From CAJXQU01 sp965223825 (lineage in GTDB: Bacteria > Pseudomonadota > Gammaproteobacteria > CAJXQU01): a stretch of DNA of 64,000 nt. This document shows positions 60,465 to 64,000 of the stretch, one piece after another. Each line of letters begins with the position of its first letter. Position 1 is the stretch's first letter. The translations under genes were made by a program, and so were the position numbers. The stretch spans positions 2,790,001-2,854,000 of the forward strand of contig OZ245018.1 in assembly GCA_965223825.1 (NCBI GenBank), read 5' to 3'. The notes under the pieces were generated by a model. That model worked only from the letters and a program-made list of their open reading frames with translations. It was not told where the DNA came from and did no database searches.

Positions 60465-61928
60465 CTACCGACCTTTGAATAATGAACCTAATACGCCACG
60501 GATAATTTGTCTGCCTAGCGTACTGCCTAACGTGCGTGCCACGCTCTTCGCCAGCGTTTCGACAACACCTTGACGACCGCGGCTGCTTGATCGGCTTTTA
60601 CTTTCATTATAGCGACGTGATTCTGGCGCTTCTTCTTCCGCGACTTTTTCAGCTTGTGCTTTGAGTCGTTCGAAAGCGGATTCACGATCAATACTGGTTT
60701 CGTATTTTGCCCCGACCGGACTGCCTTTCATGACGCTTTGACGTTCGCTGTCCGTTGCCGGGCCAAGACGGGATGACGGTGGTCGGATTAAGGTCCGATC
60801 AACAATACTCGGAATACCTTTATTCGCTAAGGTCGAGACCAACGCTTCACCAACGCCGAGTTGGGTAATCGCTTCTGCAGAGTCAAAGTTCGGGTTTTCT
60901 CGGAAGGTTTCCGCCGCGACCTTTACCGCTTTTAATTCTCTTGGCGTATAAGCACGCAAAGCATGCTGAATGCGATTACCCAGCTGGCTTAAGACACTGT
61001 CGGGAATATCCATAGGATTTTGCGTAACAAAATAAATACCCACGCCTTTTGATCGGATCAGGCGGACAACTTGTTCGACTTTCTCGATCAGCGCACGCGG
61101 CGCTTCCTTAAAAAGGAGATGGGCTTCGTCAAAGAAAAAAACCAGTTTCGGTTTGTCAGGATCGCCGACTTCCGGTAATTCTTCAAACAACTCTGATAGT
61201 AACCAAAGTAAAAACGTTGCATACATGCGCGGTTGTTGCATGAGCTGATCGGCAGCGAGAATGTTGATCAGCCCGTTCCCCATTGTATCTGTGCGCATAA
61301 AATCATCGAGTTCTAAAGCTGGCTCACCAAAGAATTGTTCACCCCCTTGCTGCTCAAGCACTAACAAACGCCGCTGGATCGCACCGACGGATGCACGACT
61401 CACATTCCCGTAAGCGGTTGTGAGTTCTTTAGCATGCTCACCGACGAAATTCAGCATGGATCGAAAATCTTTCAAATCCAGTAAAAGCAGACCTTGATCG
61501 TCCGCAAGTTTAAATACGATGTTAACGACGCCTTCTTGTGTGTCGTTTAGCTCAAGCAGGCGAGATAATAATAAAGGGCCCATTTCCGAAATGGTGGCGC
61601 GGATTGGGTGGCCTTTCTCACCAAACAAATCCCAAAAAACAGTCGGGAAAGCGCGATATTGATAATCCTCAAGACCGATCACTTTTGCCCGTTCTTCTAG
61701 TTTTTCATGGGTTGTCCCTGCTTGTGAAATACCCGAGAGGTCACCTTTCACATCCGCCATGAAAACCGGAACGCCTTGTGCGGAAAAACCTTCCGCCATT
61801 ATCTGTAATGAGACCGTTTTACCTGTACCTGTTGCGCCAGCGATCAGACCATGACGATTCGCCAGCTTGAGAAGTAAGGCTTGATCCGTTTCGCCTTTAC
61901 CGAGATAGATCGATTCTTGATCAGACAT
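60465..61928 (-). CDS. YjgR/HerA-type ATPase (DUF853)
   Basis: About 487 residues. Walker A GATGTGKT (about 31-38), Walker B KLVFFFDEAHLLF, sensor and arginine motifs in YFVTQNPMDIPDSVLSQLGNRIQHALRAYTPRELKAV, ending in a basic tail (KSRSSSRGRQGVVETLAKSVARTLGSTLGRQIIRGVLGSLFKGR). This is the DUF853/YjgR branch of HerA-FtsK ATPases, conserved in proteobacteria with unclear role; DNA pumping is inferred from the family. Start at 61928: GGGGGAAAT precedes it and ATGTCTGA overlaps the stop of the upstream gene by eight bases. Confidence 0.9.
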   Translation of the reverse strand: MSDQESIYLGKGETDQALLLKLANRHGLIAGATGTGKTVSLQIMAEGFSAQGVPVFMADVKGDLSGISQAGTTHEKLEERAKVIGLEDYQYRAFPTVFWDLFGEKGHPIRATISEMGPLLLSRLLELNDTQEGVVNIVFKLADDQGLLLLDLKDFRSMLNFVGEHAKELTTAYGNVSRASVGAIQRRLLVLEQQGGEQFFGEPALELDDFMRTDTMGNGLINILAADQLMQQPRMYATFLLWLLSELFEELPEVGDPDKPKLVFFFDEAHLLFKEAPRALIEKVEQVVRLIRSKGVGIYFVTQNPMDIPDSVLSQLGNRIQHALRAYTPRELKAVKVAAETFRENPNFDSAEAITQLGVGEALVSTLANKGIPSIVDRTLIRPPSSRLGPATDSERQSVMKGSPVGAKYETSIDRESAFERLKAQAEKVAEEEAPESRRYNESKSRSSSRGRQGVVETLAKSVARTLGSTLGRQIIRGVLGSLFKGR

Positions 61929-62334
61929 CTGGATTATTTCCCCCGAAACCAAAATCTCGTCGCGCAGAAATGATTGTCACTGTAAAACCTGCCACCACAT
62001 CAACCAGCGCCATTAAGGTAAGCGCTGCAAAAACCGACGTGCCAGCCGATTCACTCAGAATAAATTGCAGTAGCATTCCGACGAACACGACCATTGATAA
62101 TGTGTGATCGAGAATAGAACCGGCGGTGGTGCGTGTCGCCTTAAAAATCTCGACATAGAGAAAAATTATCCCGAGGAAAATCAATAAGTCGCCTCCCGTA
62201 ACGGGCCAGATCGCCCCAGAAGGTAAGGTCAGGGAAAAAAGCACCGCGCTGATACCTCCAGTCGAGAGTAAAACAAAGAGGTTGTAAGCGCCCCAAAGGA
62301 AGGCAAACAGTGGAATTGATCGGATTACAAACAT
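61921..62334 (-). CDS. Small four-helix membrane protein
   Basis: 137 residues with about four transmembrane helices (IPLFAFLWGAYNLFVLL, VTGGDLLIFLGIIFLYVEIF, TLSMVVFVGMLLQFIL, VFAALTLMALVDVVAGFTVTII) and a short charged tail. No family recognised with certainty. Its last eight bases overlap the start of the YjgR-type ATPase, so the two are translated together and may work together at the membrane. Confidence 0.7.
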   Translation of the reverse strand: MFVIRSIPLFAFLWGAYNLFVLLSTGGISAVLFSLTLPSGAIWPVTGGDLLIFLGIIFLYVEIFKATRTTAGSILDHTLSMVVFVGMLLQFILSESAGTSVFAALTLMALVDVVAGFTVTIISARRDFGFGGNNPDV

Positions 62335-62470
62335 GGGATTATCCTTGTTATATGCTATTTATGTGGCTGTTTAGATGTGAGAACAGATGATGTTATATTA
62401 AGGTCAGAATGCACGCTTTGAAAGTTTTCTTACACAGCATCAATTATCCGAGTCATTAGGGGAAGAAGTA

Positions 62471-63241
62471 ATGGGTAAAATTGCCGTCTGGTTGATCGGC
62501 CTGGTGTTGCTGTCATTGATCTATGCGCTATGCGTTCATTTCCGTGTCGACAGTATTGAGTACGATCTGAAAGATCGCGCGATGGTGTCCCTGATCAAAA
62601 ACGACTTGGATTGGGTGCGTGTCGCCATTGACGGACGCGATATCGTTATTGACGGTATTGCACCTGATGAAGATGCTCGTGCGCATGCAGCTCAAGTAGT
62701 CGGTGCCATTTGGGGTGTTCGCGCAGTAGAAAATCGCACGGCGGTGATGCAGTCTGAAACTCCACCGATCAGACCTCGCCCCACTACCGACACACCGACG
62801 TCTCCCACTCCACCAGTAGTGGCAAGACAAGCAACCGACAATCACCCAACAACGCTAACAGAGTCACCCGCGACGGCAGAAAGCTGTCAAGACAATATCA
62901 ACCAATTACTCGCTGAACGCACGATTGAATTCGACACCGGTAGCAGTTTGATCAGCGAGGAAAGTTATACCTTACTCAATACGCTGATCGACTGGCTTAA
63001 AACTTGCCCCCGCGCGAGTATTGAAGTGGGCGGCCATACTGACACTGTCGGTGAAGAGCAGCGCAACCTTTCACTCAGCTTACAACGTGCAGAGGCCGTT
63101 GCGCGCCATTTACAACGCGCAGGAATTTCAGGATCGCGTCTTAGCGCAGTCGGTTACGGCTCGGCTGCACCAATCGAAAGCAACGACACTGAGCAAGGCC
63201 GAAAACGAAACCGACGAATTGAATTGCAGATTAATCGCTAA
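62471..63241 (+). CDS. OmpA-family protein with N-terminal anchor and BON-like domain
   Basis: 256 residues: one transmembrane helix (about 4-22), a BON-like segment (about 35-95: VSLIKNDLDWVRVAIDGRDIVIDGIAPDEDARAHAAQVVGAIWGVRAVEN), a Pro/Thr-rich linker (about 98-135), then an OmpA/MotB peptidoglycan-binding domain (about 145-255) with TIEFDTGSSLISEES, VGGHTDTVGEEQRNLSLSLQRAEAV, GYGSAAPIESND and RKRNRRIEL. It should link the inner membrane to the cell wall. Upstream of the helix-hairpin-helix gene by 23 bp, on the same strand. Confidence 0.88.
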   Translation: MGKIAVWLIGLVLLSLIYALCVHFRVDSIEYDLKDRAMVSLIKNDLDWVRVAIDGRDIVIDGIAPDEDARAHAAQVVGAIWGVRAVENRTAVMQSETPPIRPRPTTDTPTSPTPPVVARQATDNHPTTLTESPATAESCQDNINQLLAERTIEFDTGSSLISEESYTLLNTLIDWLKTCPRASIEVGGHTDTVGEEQRNLSLSLQRAEAVARHLQRAGISGSRLSAVGYGSAAPIESNDTEQGRKRNRRIELQINR

Positions 63242-63264
63242 GTTATAGTTATCGAGGCAACATC

Positions 63265-63963
63265 ATGGGCTATTTGCTAACACAAATTTTATTGTTCTTA
63301 ATCTTGGCGTCCGTTATCGGTTTTTTTGTCGGCTGGGTGACACGCGGGTTTGGGTTTGAATCTCGCCTGATCAGTTCAGAAAACCAGTGGCGGGCAAAAC
63401 ATCACGTCCTGCAGGGCGAGAATCATCGGCTACAAAGCGAACTGAAATACAGCAAAGACGAACTCCAACGCGTAACAAAAGAAGTACCCGTCAAGCGAAA
63501 TACAGATTCGCTGCCACTCATGTCCACCACGATCGGCACAGCATTACGGTCTGGCGAAAGTGATGTCACTGTTCCGCCAGCACCGAAATCAAGGCTTGAA
63601 CAGACACTCGAATCAACAGCGAAAGAAAAAACGGATGTATTGGCGAAAAGCCATCCGTTAGAACGGCTGCGATCAAAGCTTTCTCAAATCGAAGATGAAG
63701 AAGAGCAGGCAAATAGCATTGGCCGACCACCGGCACCGATTGAGAAACCAACTGGTGATGTTGACGATCTACAAAAAATCAGTGGTATTGGGCCAAAGAT
63801 CGAAAGTACTTTGCACGATTTAGGGATTTTCCACTTTAAACAGATTGCTGAATTTGATCAGGACAATATCAAATGGATCAGCGAGCACCTGAATTTTAAG
63901 GGCCGAATTGAACGAGAAAAATGGGTGGAACAAGCAAAACAGATTATTACCAAAGACGTATAA
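63265..63963 (+). CDS. Membrane-anchored helix-hairpin-helix protein
   Basis: 232 residues: N-terminal transmembrane helix (about 4-25), a coiled-coil stretch (about 45-75), a low-complexity linker, and a C-terminal double helix-hairpin-helix domain of the predicted 5' DNA nuclease type (LQKISGIGPKIESTLHDLGIFHFKQIAEF and IERE-KWVEQAKQI). Such domains often bind DNA without a nuclease active site, and none is seen here. The anchor would keep it at the inner membrane. It follows the OmpA-family gene by 23 bp, so they form a likely operon. The stop is within the window. Confidence 0.8.
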   Translation: MGYLLTQILLFLILASVIGFFVGWVTRGFGFESRLISSENQWRAKHHVLQGENHRLQSELKYSKDELQRVTKEVPVKRNTDSLPLMSTTIGTALRSGESDVTVPPAPKSRLEQTLESTAKEKTDVLAKSHPLERLRSKLSQIEDEEEQANSIGRPPAPIEKPTGDVDDLQKISGIGPKIESTLHDLGIFHFKQIAEFDQDNIKWISEHLNFKGRIEREKWVEQAKQIITKDV

Positions 63964-64000
63964 CAGTCAGTAGCGAAACTGGAACTAAATTGGTGCGACG

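Overview
The window looks like a chromosomal segment of a free-living, aerobic, Dam-type gammaproteobacterium of middling GC content. Pointers to that group are sthA, cmoB, rppH, tamA-tamB, an FNR-type box before hemN, and a class II ribonucleotide reductase split into nrdJa and nrdJb as in Pseudomonas. A formaldehyde-activating-enzyme homologue hints at a relative of methylotrophs, but a complete 2-oxoglutarate dehydrogenase operon argues against an obligate methylotroph. No rRNA, tRNA, CRISPR array, transposase or prophage is visible; the segment is mostly housekeeping with a few accessory islands.

Layout. 1-4635 (minus strand): sthA, preceded by an anchored methyltransferase-like protein, a DM13 protein, a membrane-anchored MACPF protein and an ABM monooxygenase-like protein. 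4636-6060: an accessory island with two inverted copies of an extragenic repeat, a 23-bp tandem duplication and an AT-rich membrane-protein gene broken by three in-frame stops. 6073-9420: nrdJa-nrdJb with terminator, sigma70-like promoter, NrdR boxes and a 0.4-kb leader. 9619-11095: hemN with an FNR box. 11288-17473: ispG, a LysM-FecR protein and a CHASE2-PAS-GGDEF-EAL-REC protein in one operon. 17926-24444: tamA-tamB-nth, directly abutting. 24481-29445: small accessory genes (a frameshifted DUF3883 nuclease-like gene, a cupin, a DUF3025 pair, cmoB, two small exported proteins). 29561-30860: rppH and a HAD phosphatase.

30936-38918 is the TCA block: mdh and gltA on the minus strand, divergent from sucA-sucB-lpdA. 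38986-44397 holds a glycine-zipper lipoprotein, a TMEM143/DUF3754 homologue, a Sel1-repeat protein, metY, sixA and the Fae homologue. 44960-55594 is a caa3-type cytochrome oxidase locus: coxB-coxA-(43-aa protein)-ctaG-coxC on the minus strand, and surf1, a companion, ctaB and a cytochrome c5 on the plus strand, followed by dacB and a DUF2970 gene. Heme A synthase (ctaA), usual between the surf1 pair and ctaB, is not there; a promoter and a structured leader occupy the gap. 55613-63963 holds a 1235-residue flavin/iron-sulfur fusion resembling NfnL+NfnS, a trypsin-like protease, a YjgR/HerA-type ATPase, and two envelope or nucleic-acid proteins.

The central theme is redox and carbon metabolism: NAD(P)H balancing (SthA, the Nfn-like fusion), the TCA cycle, oxidase assembly and haem synthesis. 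Best leads for new biology are the Nfn-like fusion, the anchored MACPF protein, the Fae homologue without its catalytic histidine, the LysM-FecR/CHASE2 signalling pair, and the two structured leaders (nrdJ and ctaB).
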